Shown here piece after piece: positions 43,171-53,002 of a stretch of DNA of 64,000 nt (its first letter is position 1; the number at the start of each line of letters is the position of its first letter). The notes under the pieces are model-generated. The model saw only the letters and a program-made list of their open reading frames with translations. It did no database searches and was not told the DNA's origin. Location: positions 62,001 to 126,000 of the forward strand of contig JAGDZV010000008.1 of NCBI GenBank assembly GCA_049115495.1, read 5' to 3'. The position numbers were made by a program, and so were the translations under genes. The DNA is from JACPUW01 sp049115495. Lineage in GTDB: Bacteria > Bacteroidota > Bacteroidia > CAILMK01 > JACPUW01.

Positions 43171-43791
43171 ATGAAATGGCTAAAACTCACCTTGCTTTTT
43201 GCTTTTATTAGCTCAATTGGTATGGCGCAAAACTTTAAAGGTAGTGCCTATGCCGGAGCCACATTTAGCCACATGCGGGGTGATTATATGGTAGGATACA
43301 ACAAACCTGGAGCAAACCTAGGGCTTACCGTGGCATACCCTTTTCACAAAAACTTTGATGTAAGTATGTCTCTCTCTTTTTCACAAAAAGGAAGCAGAGC
43401 TACTTATGATCGATATGGAAACAGGCAAGGTGGCTCGTGGCATTTAATGAGAGCGAATTATGTTGAAATACCCATTTTGATAAATTACCGAATAAGCCTA
43501 TTTGACAAAGACTTTATTTTATTAGGCGGTCTATCCATTGCTCGATTAATGAGCGAATCGCTGAAGTTTGGACAATTTACGGGCGTTGAATCTGACAAGA
43601 TCTTGAGAACTTGGGAATACGCTTTTCAACTAGGTGCTGCATATGTTATCAACGATAATCTCAACATTTTTATAAGACATTCCACTTCTGTTATATCAGT
43701 TGCCAAAGGCGACATTAGCTTCTTTTTTTCACCATATAATGTTGGTTTGATAAACCTTGCCGCAAGTTTTGGTATTGAACGCAAATTCTAG
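43171..43791 (+). CDS. porin-like outer-membrane beta-barrel protein
   Basis: 206 residues of the PorT/OMP_b-brl_2-like type. A signal peptide (MKWLKLTLLFAFISSIGMAQ) is followed by an eight-strand pattern (KGSAYAGATFSHMRGDY, GANLGLTVAYPFHKNFDVSMSLSFSQKGS, YVEIPILINYRIS, FILLGGLSIARLM) and the terminal strand INLAASFGIERKF. It starts the run porin-like, terC-like and DUF4105, with gaps of 2 and 0 bp. Confidence 0.82.
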   Translation: MKWLKLTLLFAFISSIGMAQNFKGSAYAGATFSHMRGDYMVGYNKPGANLGLTVAYPFHKNFDVSMSLSFSQKGSRATYDRYGNRQGGSWHLMRANYVEIPILINYRISLFDKDFILLGGLSIARLMSESLKFGQFTGVESDKILRTWEYAFQLGAAYVINDNLNIFIRHSTSVISVAKGDISFFFSPYNVGLINLAASFGIERKF

Positions 43792-43793
43792 AT

Positions 43794-44555
43794 ATGGAAG
43801 TTTTTTTATCGTTAGACGGCATAATTGCATTAGTTACCCTCACTTTTTTGGAAATCGTTCTTGGCGTAGATAACATCATTTTCATTTCAATTGTATCAAA
43901 TAAGCTTCCGGCCAATCAACAGGAAAAAGCAAGGAGAATTGGACTTTCTCTAGCTCTAATTATGCGCATTGGGCTTTTATTGGGTATTTCTTGGATTATA
44001 GGTTTAAAAACTACACTTATTGGCCCATATGAAATTGGCGAATTGTTAACGATAGATTTTAGCGGTAAAGACCTTATTCTGCTATTTGGCGGCCTATTCT
44101 TAATAGGTAAGAGTACTACCGAAATTCATCATAAGCTTGAAGGTGACACACCTAATGACGAAAAAACGAGCAAAGGGAAAGCAGTTTTATCAAGCGTAAT
44201 TACTCAAATTGTATTCTTAGATATCATTTTCTCAATTGACTCGATTCTAACAGCAGTTGGTTTAACGGAGCATGTTCAATTAATGATTGTTGCCGTAATT
44301 ATTTCAATGGGAGTAATGATGATTTTTGCTGGTAAGATTGCAGATTTTATAAACAAGCATCCGTCTCTGCAGTTATTGGCTTTATCTTTTTTAATACTAA
44401 TTGGTTTTACTTTGGTAATAGAAGGCTTTCATCAACACGTTCCAAAAGGTTACATATACTTTGCTGTGTTTTTCTCGCTAATGGTTGAAGTATTGAACAT
44501 AAGAATGAGAAAAAAGTCTAAACCGGTAAACCTTCGCAAACGAATTGAAGAATAG
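43794..44555 (+). CDS. TerC family integral membrane protein
   Basis: 253 residues, about seven helices. Motifs: LTFLEIVLGVDNIIFISIVSNKLP with the metal-relevant Asp/Asn, and its repeat IVFLDIIFSIDSILTAVGLTEH, then ALSFLILIGFTLVIEGFHQHVPKGYIYFAV. Members are linked to tellurite resistance or Mn2+ export; here Mn2+/metal handling is the more likely role by family, without local support. Two bp separate it from the porin-like gene. Confidence 0.92.
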   Translation: MEVFLSLDGIIALVTLTFLEIVLGVDNIIFISIVSNKLPANQQEKARRIGLSLALIMRIGLLLGISWIIGLKTTLIGPYEIGELLTIDFSGKDLILLFGGLFLIGKSTTEIHHKLEGDTPNDEKTSKGKAVLSSVITQIVFLDIIFSIDSILTAVGLTEHVQLMIVAVIISMGVMMIFAGKIADFINKHPSLQLLALSFLILIGFTLVIEGFHQHVPKGYIYFAVFFSLMVEVLNIRMRKKSKPVNLRKRIEE

Positions 44556-45701
44556 ATGAATCGCTACAAAATCGTTCTAATATCATTTTTATTTTATTTT
44601 TCAATAGCAAATGCTCAACAAAAACTAAGTGAATCGGCTACTATTAGTGTAATTACTTGTGCTCCTGGCAACTTAATTTACGAATGCTTTGGACATACCG
44701 CCATTCGTGTACAAGACCCAGATCAAAAAGGCTTTGACTTTGTTTTTAACTATGGAATTTTCGAATTCAATAAACCCAATTTTGAGCTGAACTTTGCAAA
44801 GGGTTTTATGGAATACAAATTGGGAGTGCAACGATTTGATGGTTTTACGGGAGTTTACACTAGAGATAATAGGACTATTACTGAGCAGGTTTTAAACCTT
44901 AACCAAGAAAAGAAACAGCAGTTTTTTGACTACCTAGTTTGGAATGAAAAGCCTGAGAACCGCTACTACATGTATAATTATTTTGATGACAACTGCGCCA
45001 CCAAGGTTAGAGTTGTGATTGAAGATGAAGTAGGCCTGAAGGTTAGCTACAACACCAAGTTTAAAGAAAATGAAGGCTTAACCTACCGACAATTAATTCA
45101 CAAATACGCACATAACAACAGATGGTCTCAGTTGGGAATTGATCTATGCCTAGGCATGAGTCTTGACGAAGTTCTAGAAGATCGTGAATATGATTTTTTA
45201 CCAGATTATTTGTTCGAAACAATAAAAAGCGCTGAGTTTGATGGCAAGCCATTAGTAAAAGAAGAACTTGAAATTCACCATGGAGAGCCGAGAGAATCAA
45301 GTAGTTGGTTTACCCATCCTATTCTCATATTTTGGATTTTTATCATAGCCTTAATGGCTTTAATGACTAAAACGAGCGAGAAGACAAATAAGACAATTGA
45401 AGCGGTTTTTCTTGGGATTACCGGTTTTATTGGTGCTTTTCTCCTATTCATTTGGTTTGGCACCAATCACACCGATGCAGCCAATAACCTGAACTTGCTT
45501 TGGGCCATGCCTATGAACCTTTTGCTCATTGCCTTACCACAAGATTTTAAGCGTAAATATTACTTATTTTACGGCTTACTATTAGCTATTATGTTGCTTA
45601 ATTGGATCTGGTTTCCTCAGAGCATCAACAATGCTTTTCTCCCGCTTGTTGCATTCTTATGCTTTAGAAGCTTTGCTGGCTATTTTAGGCTTTGCGATTA
45701 A
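44556..45701 (+). CDS. DUF4105 (Lnb-like N-terminal periplasmic) membrane protein
   Basis: 381 residues. A signal peptide (MNRYKIVLISFLFYFSIANAQ) leads the DUF4105 domain (about 30-235). It contains the characteristic CAPGNLIYECFGHTAIRVQDP and FNYGIFEFNKPNFELNFAKGFMEYKLG, then NYFDDNCATKVR with an Asp/Cys centre. Three or four C-terminal membrane helices follow (about 250-375). His in GHTA and Cys in DDNCATK resemble a Cys-His hydrolase pair (inference). It begins on the base after the terC-like stop. Confidence 0.88.
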   Translation: MNRYKIVLISFLFYFSIANAQQKLSESATISVITCAPGNLIYECFGHTAIRVQDPDQKGFDFVFNYGIFEFNKPNFELNFAKGFMEYKLGVQRFDGFTGVYTRDNRTITEQVLNLNQEKKQQFFDYLVWNEKPENRYYMYNYFDDNCATKVRVVIEDEVGLKVSYNTKFKENEGLTYRQLIHKYAHNNRWSQLGIDLCLGMSLDEVLEDREYDFLPDYLFETIKSAEFDGKPLVKEELEIHHGEPRESSSWFTHPILIFWIFIIALMALMTKTSEKTNKTIEAVFLGITGFIGAFLLFIWFGTNHTDAANNLNLLWAMPMNLLLIALPQDFKRKYYLFYGLLLAIMLLNWIWFPQSINNAFLPLVAFLCFRSFAGYFRLCD

Positions 45702-45745
45702 AGAAATGTTGGATTTTGGATTTTGAATTCAACATTCAAAACCAC

Positions 45746-47917
45746 CTACTTCCCTTTCAAATTCTCTTCTAGAAACTCGGTCATTTTGGTGTAAAGGTGT
45801 AAACGAGTAAGGCCACCATAAATACCGTGATTTTTGTTTACATATATCTCTGAATCAAAAGGTATATTCATTTGAACCAAAGTGTTCATCAACTCAAAAG
45901 CATTTTGCGGATGCACATTGTCATCAAAGCTTCCATGAACCAACAAGTAGTCTTTGTCTTTTAAACCTTCGGCAAACTTCATTACTCGAGTATTATCGTA
46001 ACCGGCTTCATTATCTTGTGGTCGTTGCATATAGCGTTCGGTGTAGATGTTATCGTAGTATTCCCAGCTTGTAACTGGGGCTACCGCAACTCCTGTTTTA
46101 AACACTTTTCCACGTGCCAGGCAATGCGAGGTCATAAATCCACCATAGCTCCAGCCAAACATGCCTATCCTATCGGCATCTATATAACTAAGTTTGGCGA
46201 ATTGCTCGGCAGCCGCAATTTGATCTTCAACTTCTATCTGACCTAGGTTTTTGTAAGTACACTTTTTAAAGTCGGCACCCCTTGCTCCTGTTCCACGGTT
46301 ATCAACGCATATTACATAATAGCCTTGTTGCGCCAAGTATTGAAACCAAGCTTTGTTTGAAGTGTACCATGTATTTTTAACCATTTGACTACCAGGGCCA
46401 CCGTAAACAAACATTAGAAGTGGGTATTTTTTAGCTTGATCAAAACCTTTTGGTTCTATTTTCCAAGCATTAAGATCAGTTTCGCCATCTGCAGCTTTTA
46501 CGGTAAAAAACTCAAAAGGTAAACCGGCAAACTCATTCCAACTCTTTGCAAAGTCTTCGTTATTTTCAAGTTCTCTAACAACTTCATTGTTATTATCTCT
46601 CACCGATATTACAGGTGGAGTATTTATGTTGCTATAGGTGTGAACATAGTATTTGAAGTTCTTTGAAAATGATGCATCATGTGTTCCATCACCTTGCACT
46701 AAAATTTGCTTTCCAGTACCATCAAGATTTACTTTATACAAATGTCTTTCAAGTGAAGAAGCTTCTGCACTTTGGTAATACAATACACTATTAACATTAT
46801 CATAACCCAAAAATTCAGTTACATCGTATTTTCCCTTAGCTACAATATTTATCAATTTACCTTTCATTGAGTAATGGTATAAATTGTTGTAACCGTCTTG
46901 TTCTGAACTTATTATAAAGCTTTTACCTGCATCTAAAAAGGTTAGATCATCAGTAATATCAATGTAGGTCATGCTCTTTTCTTCATAAAACACCTTTGTT
47001 TTTCCTTTTGAATCAGCTTTTAATAACTCCAAATGATTTTGAAGTCTGTTTAACCTAGTTATGCAAAGCTCATCGTCATTTATCCAATTAATTCTAGGAA
47101 TATAAATGTCCTTTTCTGTGCCAAGATCTGCATTAACTGTTTTGCCTTTCTCAATTTCGTAGATTCTCACAGCTACTTCTGAGTTGTCTTCACCCGCTTT
47201 AGGGTACTTATATTCATACATGTAAGGATAACTTCTACCCACATACACCGGAATTTCGTATTGCTTAACTTCACTTTCGTCAAATCGAACAAAAGCCAAG
47301 TATTTACCATTTGGGCTCCATTCAAAAGCTCTTATAAAAGCAAATTCTTCTTCGTATACCCAGTCAGTCATTCCATTAAGCACTTGATTTTGCGCACCAT
47401 CAGAAGTGATCTGAGTAACTTTTCCATCACTTAAATTTTGAACAAACATGTTATTTTCAAAAACGAAAGCTACTTTATCTTCATTTGGCGAAAGTGTTGC
47501 ATAAAACACCTGCTTACCATCAAAAATTTGAGTTAGCGTTTCACTTGCAAAATCCCACAAATAATATGTACTCTTTTTACTATGCCTGTAAACAGGCCTT
47601 GTATTGGATTGAATTAAAAGCTTTTTACCAGATTTTGAAATTTGGTAGTTGTCCATGTTGTAGTTCATACCTTTTGCCTTAGCCGCATTTTGATCAAAAA
47701 GTAATTCACTAAAGTCGGCATCAGCATAGCTGTATTTTACCACTTTACCACTTTCCATTACTGAATAATGGTTACCGTCTAGCATATGTCTAATGCCATT
47801 TACACCATTAGCATATGTTTTTCCAGTAGTGGTTATGTCTTTTATTGTTAACCCTTCGTTTTGGGCATGTACAACTGAACTCAATGAAATTAGGAAAGAA
47901 AGAAGTAAAAGTCTCAT
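45746..47917 (-). CDS. S9 family dipeptidyl peptidase IV
   Basis: 723 residues from ATG 47917, which starts the signal peptide MRLLLLSFLISLSSVVHAQ; the upstream ATG would add 12 residues before it. An eight-bladed DPPIV_N propeller fills about 40-450 (DWVYEEEFAFIRAFEWSPNGKYLAFVRFDE has the Glu-Glu pair that binds the substrate N-terminus). The alpha/beta-hydrolase domain has the Ser in GWSYGGF, the Asp in GSFDDNVHPQN and the His in NKNHGIYGG. It removes X-Pro dipeptides in the periplasm. It is divergent from glcD. Confidence 0.95.
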   Translation of the reverse strand: MRLLLLSFLISLSSVVHAQNEGLTIKDITTTGKTYANGVNGIRHMLDGNHYSVMESGKVVKYSYADADFSELLFDQNAAKAKGMNYNMDNYQISKSGKKLLIQSNTRPVYRHSKKSTYYLWDFASETLTQIFDGKQVFYATLSPNEDKVAFVFENNMFVQNLSDGKVTQITSDGAQNQVLNGMTDWVYEEEFAFIRAFEWSPNGKYLAFVRFDESEVKQYEIPVYVGRSYPYMYEYKYPKAGEDNSEVAVRIYEIEKGKTVNADLGTEKDIYIPRINWINDDELCITRLNRLQNHLELLKADSKGKTKVFYEEKSMTYIDITDDLTFLDAGKSFIISSEQDGYNNLYHYSMKGKLINIVAKGKYDVTEFLGYDNVNSVLYYQSAEASSLERHLYKVNLDGTGKQILVQGDGTHDASFSKNFKYYVHTYSNINTPPVISVRDNNNEVVRELENNEDFAKSWNEFAGLPFEFFTVKAADGETDLNAWKIEPKGFDQAKKYPLLMFVYGGPGSQMVKNTWYTSNKAWFQYLAQQGYYVICVDNRGTGARGADFKKCTYKNLGQIEVEDQIAAAEQFAKLSYIDADRIGMFGWSYGGFMTSHCLARGKVFKTGVAVAPVTSWEYYDNIYTERYMQRPQDNEAGYDNTRVMKFAEGLKDKDYLLVHGSFDDNVHPQNAFELMNTLVQMNIPFDSEIYVNKNHGIYGGLTRLHLYTKMTEFLEENLKGK

Positions 47918-48008
47918 AATCTGTTTATTGCCTTGCAAACATAGATAATCCACGTTTTTAATGCATATCCCTTAAAAAAATTGCTAGCCCTTCATGTAAT
48001 TTGCGCAT

Positions 48009-49415
48009 ATGAGCCAATATAAAAAGATAGGTCAAATTGATGTAGATCTATTTATTTCAACTCTTGACGCTGACCGGGTAATTACCAATCAAAATGATAA
48101 AGAACCTTACGGCAAAGACTACACAGAGGATTTTCTTTTTGTGCCTGAAGTTGTACTAATACCTAAAAGCACAATTGAAATAAGTAAGATTTTAAAATAC
48201 TGCAACGAGCAACGCATTCCTGTAACTGCCCGTGGCGCTGGAACTGGACTAAGCGGTGGAGCCTTACCTACCCACGGCGGAGTTGTGCTCTCAACTGAAA
48301 AGCTAAATAGCATTATTGAAATTGATACGAATAACTACATGGCAACAGTAGAGCCTGGCGTTATTAATGAAGTTTTTAGCAATGCAGTAGAAGCAAAAGG
48401 CTTGTTTTACCCACCCGACCCTGCTAGCAAAGGCTCTTGCTTTATGGGTGGAAACCTTGCCGAAAACTCAGGTGGGCCAAAGGCAGTTAAATACGGAACT
48501 ACTAAAGACTATGTTTTAAACCTTGAAGTGGTATTGCCCAATGGAGAAATTATTTGGACCGGTGCCAATGTGCTTAAAAACTCCACAGGTTATAATTTAA
48601 CCCAATTGGTTTGCGGCAGCGAGGGCACGCTGGGAATCATTACCAAAATTGTAGTGAGACTTTTATCTAAACCAAACGAAAACCTTTTAATGTTGGCCAC
48701 TTTCAATGATATTAATTCTCCATGTGTAGCTGTTAGTGCAATTCTAAATTCGGGCATAACACCATCAGGGCTAGAATTTATGGAACAAAATGCCGTAGAA
48801 TGGAGCATGAAATATGCTGATATTACTTTGGAAATTAGCGATGATACTGCTGCTATTTTAATTATTGAAGTTGACGGAAACAACTTAGAAAGCCTTTATA
48901 CCGACTGCGAAAAAATCAATGAAATTCTTGAGCAAAATGGATGTTCAAACGTGCTTTTTGCTGATTCGGCGCTTGAAAAAGAAAGACTTTGGAAAGTGCG
49001 AAGAATTTGCGGGGAAGCCGTGCATGCACATTCAGTTTATAAAGAAGAAGACACCGTGGTTCCTAGATTCCATTTGCCTGAATTGCTAAACTCAATAAAA
49101 GAAATAGGCTCAAAATACGGATTTGAAAGTGTTTGCTACGGTCATGCCGGAGACGGCAACCTACATGTAAACATTCTAAAAGGTAATCTTTCTGATGAGC
49201 AATGGAGCATAACTGTAAAAGACGGCATAAGAGAGATTTTTGGCATTTGTCACAATTTAGGTGGTACTATTTCAGGTGAACATGGCATTGGTTTGGTTCA
49301 GCGAGAATATTTAGATATTGTTTTCAATAAAACTCAAATAGAGCTAATGAAAGGTATTAAAGATGTTTTTGATCCCAACAAAATACTGAATCCAGGAAAA
49401 ATATTTCCCGATTAA
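48009..49415 (+). CDS. glcD: FAD-linked oxidase, glycolate/D-lactate dehydrogenase subunit GlcD-like
   Basis: 468 residues. The PCMH-type FAD domain has VTARGAGTGLSGGALP, the ATVEPGV loop, PPDPASKGSCFMGGNLAENSGGPKAVKYG and LTQLVCGSEGTLGIITKIV. The C-terminal FAD-oxidase domain ends CYGHAGDGNLHVNI, SGEHGIGLVQREYL and FDPNKILNPGKIF. It oxidises 2-hydroxyacids (glycolate, D-lactate). The glcE and glcF partners are not adjacent, so it may be the single-subunit D-lactate dehydrogenase type. A terminator-like hairpin follows on the other strand. Confidence 0.9.
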   Translation: MSQYKKIGQIDVDLFISTLDADRVITNQNDKEPYGKDYTEDFLFVPEVVLIPKSTIEISKILKYCNEQRIPVTARGAGTGLSGGALPTHGGVVLSTEKLNSIIEIDTNNYMATVEPGVINEVFSNAVEAKGLFYPPDPASKGSCFMGGNLAENSGGPKAVKYGTTKDYVLNLEVVLPNGEIIWTGANVLKNSTGYNLTQLVCGSEGTLGIITKIVVRLLSKPNENLLMLATFNDINSPCVAVSAILNSGITPSGLEFMEQNAVEWSMKYADITLEISDDTAAILIIEVDGNNLESLYTDCEKINEILEQNGCSNVLFADSALEKERLWKVRRICGEAVHAHSVYKEEDTVVPRFHLPELLNSIKEIGSKYGFESVCYGHAGDGNLHVNILKGNLSDEQWSITVKDGIREIFGICHNLGGTISGEHGIGLVQREYLDIVFNKTQIELMKGIKDVFDPNKILNPGKIFPD

Positions 49416-49524
49416 GCAAAGGCAAAACGCAGTTTTTATTTCTAGTTTTAAACTATGACAACATGTATTGCTTTTGCAATTGATATTTTATCGTATATCA
49501 AATCCATATAAGTTTTATAAAACA

Positions 49525-49557
49525 CAAAAAAAGCCCTGACAACATGCCAGGGCTTTC
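49525..49557 (-). terminator. terminator of the T9SS-sorted protein gene
   Basis: AAAGCCCTG (49531-49539) pairs with CAGGGCTTT (49549-49557) around ACAACATGC, with a T-run on the minus strand. It lies 26 bp after the gene's stop and could also serve glcD from the other side. Confidence 0.85.
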
Positions 49558-49582
49558 TTAAATAATATTTTCTGAGTATTTC

Positions 49583-51445
49583 TTACTCTACAATTACTCT
49601 TCCGCTTAAAGTTGATTCACCTACAGTTATGTTGTAGATGTATACACCATTTGAAAGGTTTTGAGTATTAAGGTCAATTCTATTGTTGCCACTTAGTGCA
49701 CCTAAGTTTTCAGCATAAACTTCTTGACCAACAAGATTTGTAATTTGCAATCTAACCTTGTTTTCTTTTTCTAATTCAACGTTTACAAATGCATTTCCTG
49801 TAGTTGGGTTTGGATATGCTTTAGAAATGTTGAAAGTGCTGTTGTTCTCGTCAATTGAAGTTCTATTGATCACAAACTCATCATTTAATACAGATGATTT
49901 AGGAACAGCTGCGTACATAATCTTACTTAATGTACCTACATGACCATTGATTACAGAAGTACCAGCATAGTCGTCTCTCTGCCACATTAAATGCAGGTTA
50001 TCATCAACATCTCTGGCTATATGACAAAATACATCTTCTGTCTCATACCCTTCAACAATTGGTTGCGGTGTACTCCAAGTAGCTCCATCATCTTCTGAGT
50101 AAAGAACGTATACATCTCTGTAAACCGGACCTTCAGGAGACAATGCATCCTCATTAGGCGCACTGTAAACACAGTAAATATTACCATCAGCGTCAATACC
50201 AGCATCTGGGAAACAAGCCAAAGTATTATTTGAATAACGAGCACCAGGATTAGTAGCCCATTGGTCTTGGAAAAGGTCAAGTTGACCATTGCCATTAATA
50301 TCAAGAGATTGAGCAATGATTCTTGGCGTTTGAGAAACTTCGTTCCAGTAAACTAAACCATTGGTAGCTGGGAAAAAGCTCCAACTTGAATCACCCTCTG
50401 TATCATCAAGAATTCTGTTGTAATTCCACCAAACGTGTGCATTTCCACTCTCATCTAAAATCACTGAGACGCTACCACTGTTAGTTTCAAGTGTATCACC
50501 TTCTGTTGATTGGTTTCCATCAAAACCTTGAATACCAAATTCGTCAACTACAGTTGTAGTCCAGTTTTCACCATTGTCGTTTGACTTAAACAAGAATAAA
50601 TTCTGTCCTGACCCACCAGAAACAATTGCAATGTTATCACCATCTACATCCATTTGGTAAGCGTCAGACCAACCAAATGCAATTGTTGAATCATTGTATC
50701 CGTCCATTAATACTTTCTCATCTAACCAATCACTTGCATCTACATCATATCGGTAATAAGTATTAGGTCTTCTTATACCTTCATAAGGTGTTTGTATGCT
50801 AGTATTAGCAGCTGTCCAAATATGAATGTAAGAACCACTACCAACTGCTCTTGGCCAAAATGGCCCATTTTGGCCTACTTCTAGCTTTTCAACAATTGAC
50901 CAATTGTCAGAACCAATTCCATCATTCATTATTAAATATAATCCACCAGATTGCGCATTAGCATCTGATGTTGCGTGGTGAGAAACAACAAACTCAACTT
51001 GAGTGCCATTTTTTTCAACTACACCTACATTACACCAACCAGCTCTATCATCCTCAAGTCTAGATAATGGCATATCGCTCCAATTTGAACCATCAAAGTG
51101 AGCATAACCTGTACCTCTAGTTAAGAAAGGACTTGCATCTGAAGCCATTGTAAAAACAGCAGAAACACTTCCATCTCCATATAATTGAATTCTATTAGCT
51201 AGAGCACCGTTAACTTGAAGATCATATTGGGTTTCACCAATTTGCACGGCATCATATAGCCATTCTGCTTTTGATGTAACAGGACCTCGTGGCTTTTCAT
51301 TTTCAACAACATTTACTGGCGACTTTATAGATTGTTCGCCATAAGTAGTTCCGCTCATGGTAGCGGTTTCGCCATTTCCGTTTACAAGGTTTTGGGCAAA
51401 AGCTGCTACTGGAAGCATAAAGCTCAGTAGTAAAGATTTTCTCAT
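49583..51445 (-). CDS. type IX secreted protein with sialidase-like propeller
   Basis: 620 residues from ATG 51445 (MRKSLLLSFMLPVAAFAQ, signal peptide). The middle part is a BNR/sialidase-like propeller with Asp-box-like turns (SNDNGENWTT, SEDDGATWST) and several Asp/Asn-rich calcium-binding-like loops (DINGNGQLD). The C-terminal 80 residues are a T9SS type A sorting domain: KAYPNPTTGNAFVNVELE, LVGQEVYAENLG, NLSNGVYIYNITVG and GRVIVE. It is therefore exported by PorSS across the outer membrane and anchored or released. A catalytic site is not identifiable, so ligand or substrate is open. Confidence 0.9.
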   Translation of the reverse strand: MRKSLLLSFMLPVAAFAQNLVNGNGETATMSGTTYGEQSIKSPVNVVENEKPRGPVTSKAEWLYDAVQIGETQYDLQVNGALANRIQLYGDGSVSAVFTMASDASPFLTRGTGYAHFDGSNWSDMPLSRLEDDRAGWCNVGVVEKNGTQVEFVVSHHATSDANAQSGGLYLIMNDGIGSDNWSIVEKLEVGQNGPFWPRAVGSGSYIHIWTAANTSIQTPYEGIRRPNTYYRYDVDASDWLDEKVLMDGYNDSTIAFGWSDAYQMDVDGDNIAIVSGGSGQNLFLFKSNDNGENWTTTVVDEFGIQGFDGNQSTEGDTLETNSGSVSVILDESGNAHVWWNYNRILDDTEGDSSWSFFPATNGLVYWNEVSQTPRIIAQSLDINGNGQLDLFQDQWATNPGARYSNNTLACFPDAGIDADGNIYCVYSAPNEDALSPEGPVYRDVYVLYSEDDGATWSTPQPIVEGYETEDVFCHIARDVDDNLHLMWQRDDYAGTSVINGHVGTLSKIMYAAVPKSSVLNDEFVINRTSIDENNSTFNISKAYPNPTTGNAFVNVELEKENKVRLQITNLVGQEVYAENLGALSGNNRIDLNTQNLSNGVYIYNITVGESTLSGRVIVE

Positions 51446-51582
51446 GTAAATTGCTTTATAGTTTATTAACATTCAATATTAATCAATAAGCGGCAATAGT
51501 ACTATCCACAGAGTTTTTTTTGGTTTTTTTAGTCACTCAATTTTCTGACGGTACATTTGAGAAATCAAAGCATATTTAAACC

Positions 51583-52125
51583 ATGAAAATAGTAGAAACC
51601 GAAATTCCTGACGTTAAATTAGTAATGCCTTCAGTTTTTAGAGATGAGAGAGGATACTTCATGGAGTCTTACAGAGAAAGTAGCTTTAGAGAAGCTGGTA
51701 TAAAGTCAAACTTTGTACAAGACAATCAATCTTTATCAGGAAAAGGGATTCTGCGTGGTTTACATTTTCAGGCACCGCCTTTTGCACAGGCAAAACTTGT
51801 TAAAGTTGTTGCCGGAGCTGTTCTTGATGTAGCCGTTGATATTAGATCAAATTCGCCTACTTATGGTAAACATGTAAAGCAAGTTCTTAGCACAGAAAAT
51901 ATGCACCAGCTGTATATACCAGAAGGGTTTGCACATGGTTTTGTTACACTTGAAGAAAACACCGTTTTTCAATACAAATGTGGAGACTACTACAATAAAG
52001 AAAGTGAAGGCGCAATTTTTTGGAACGACGAAAATTTAAGTATTGATTGGGGAATTGAAAACCCTTTGGTTTCTGCCAAAGACAAAGAAGCTCCTTTATT
52101 CAAGGATTTTGTAAGTCCTTTTTAG
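51583..52125 (+). CDS. rfbC: dTDP-4-dehydrorhamnose 3,5-epimerase
   Basis: 180 residues, a single cupin of the RmlC family, normal length. Conserved segments: FRDERGYFMESYRESSF, FVQDNQSLSGKGILRGLHFQAPPFAQAKLV (catalytic His), PEGFAHGFVTLEENTVFQYKCGDYYNKE (catalytic Tyr region) and a final WNDENLSIDWGI. It makes dTDP-4-keto-L-rhamnose from the RfbB product. It lies 10 kb from rfbA/rfbB, divergent from the T9SS gene and followed by the convergent birA. rfbD is not in the window. Confidence 0.95.
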   Translation: MKIVETEIPDVKLVMPSVFRDERGYFMESYRESSFREAGIKSNFVQDNQSLSGKGILRGLHFQAPPFAQAKLVKVVAGAVLDVAVDIRSNSPTYGKHVKQVLSTENMHQLYIPEGFAHGFVTLEENTVFQYKCGDYYNKESEGAIFWNDENLSIDWGIENPLVSAKDKEAPLFKDFVSPF

Positions 52126-52225
52126 TGAATCAATTTAAAAGGCCATATATCCTGCCACGATTGACGCCCAAATGGAAACAAAGAGTATTTATATACTGTC
52201 AATCAAAAAAACCATAAGGAAAAAA

Positions 52226-52966
52226 CTAAAACAACCACCTAATTTCCCCATTCAAAAAAGCTTTAGGGTGTCCGTCTACATTTAAGATCAAACGGCCAAA
52301 CCTATCTACCCCTAATACTTCCGCAACCATGTATTGTCCGTCAGATGTTTCAAAATCATGCATCTCTCCCATGGCATAAAGTTCGTTCCTGTAGGCTTGT
52401 TCAAGTTCTCCGTGCCCTGGCATAAGTTTATTGTAGCATTTTGAAAATTCATGCTCAAAAAGAGATAGAACGAGCTTTGTATTATAAATCTCGTTGGTTA
52501 GCAATCGTAAACTAGTTGCTTTTGGCAAATAATTGTCAAATTCAATTTGATTTACGTTTATGCCAATGCCTATAATTGATTTTAGCTTTCCTTGTTGAAT
52601 AAAGTTTTCAATGAGAATTCCGGCAACCTTACAGCGATTAACCATAATGTCATTAGGCCATTTAATATTTGATTTTAAGCCTGTGAGTTTATTTACAGTA
52701 TTTAAAACTGATAGACTAACTAGCTGCAACAGTTTAAACTGATGACTAGGTGGCAGCTGACCAAGTTCTAAAAAAAAAGAAAAAGTAAGGTTTTCTCCAG
52801 GTGCTGCATTCCATGTTTTTCCTCGTTGTCCTTTTCCTTGAGTTTGATATTCTGCCAAAATGCAAAAGCCTGAATTAAGCGATTTAAAATCAAGTTCACG
52901 CAAATAATTATTGGTAGACTCTACCCTTTCTAATTCTTTTAGTGTAAACCTGAAATTACTCAACAA
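52226..52966 (-). CDS. birA: biotin--[acetyl-CoA-carboxylase] ligase
   Basis: 246 residues, monofunctional type without the N-terminal repressor helix-turn-helix. The biotin-binding loop is GKGQRGKTWNAAPGENLTFSFFL (here Gly-rich GKGQRGK), followed by KWPNDIMVNRCKVAGILIEN with the catalytic Lys, and GIGINVNQ. It ligates biotin to the carboxyl carrier protein through biotinyl-AMP. The gene is divergent from comF with a 36-bp gap. Confidence 0.92.
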   Translation of the reverse strand: MLSNFRFTLKELERVESTNNYLRELDFKSLNSGFCILAEYQTQGKGQRGKTWNAAPGENLTFSFFLELGQLPPSHQFKLLQLVSLSVLNTVNKLTGLKSNIKWPNDIMVNRCKVAGILIENFIQQGKLKSIIGIGINVNQIEFDNYLPKATSLRLLTNEIYNTKLVLSLFEHEFSKCYNKLMPGHGELEQAYRNELYAMGEMHDFETSDGQYMVAEVLGVDRFGRLILNVDGHPKAFLNGEIRWLF

Positions 52967-53002
52967 AATGCTACTTTAGTTTTAACAAAGGTGCTAATTG
53001 AA

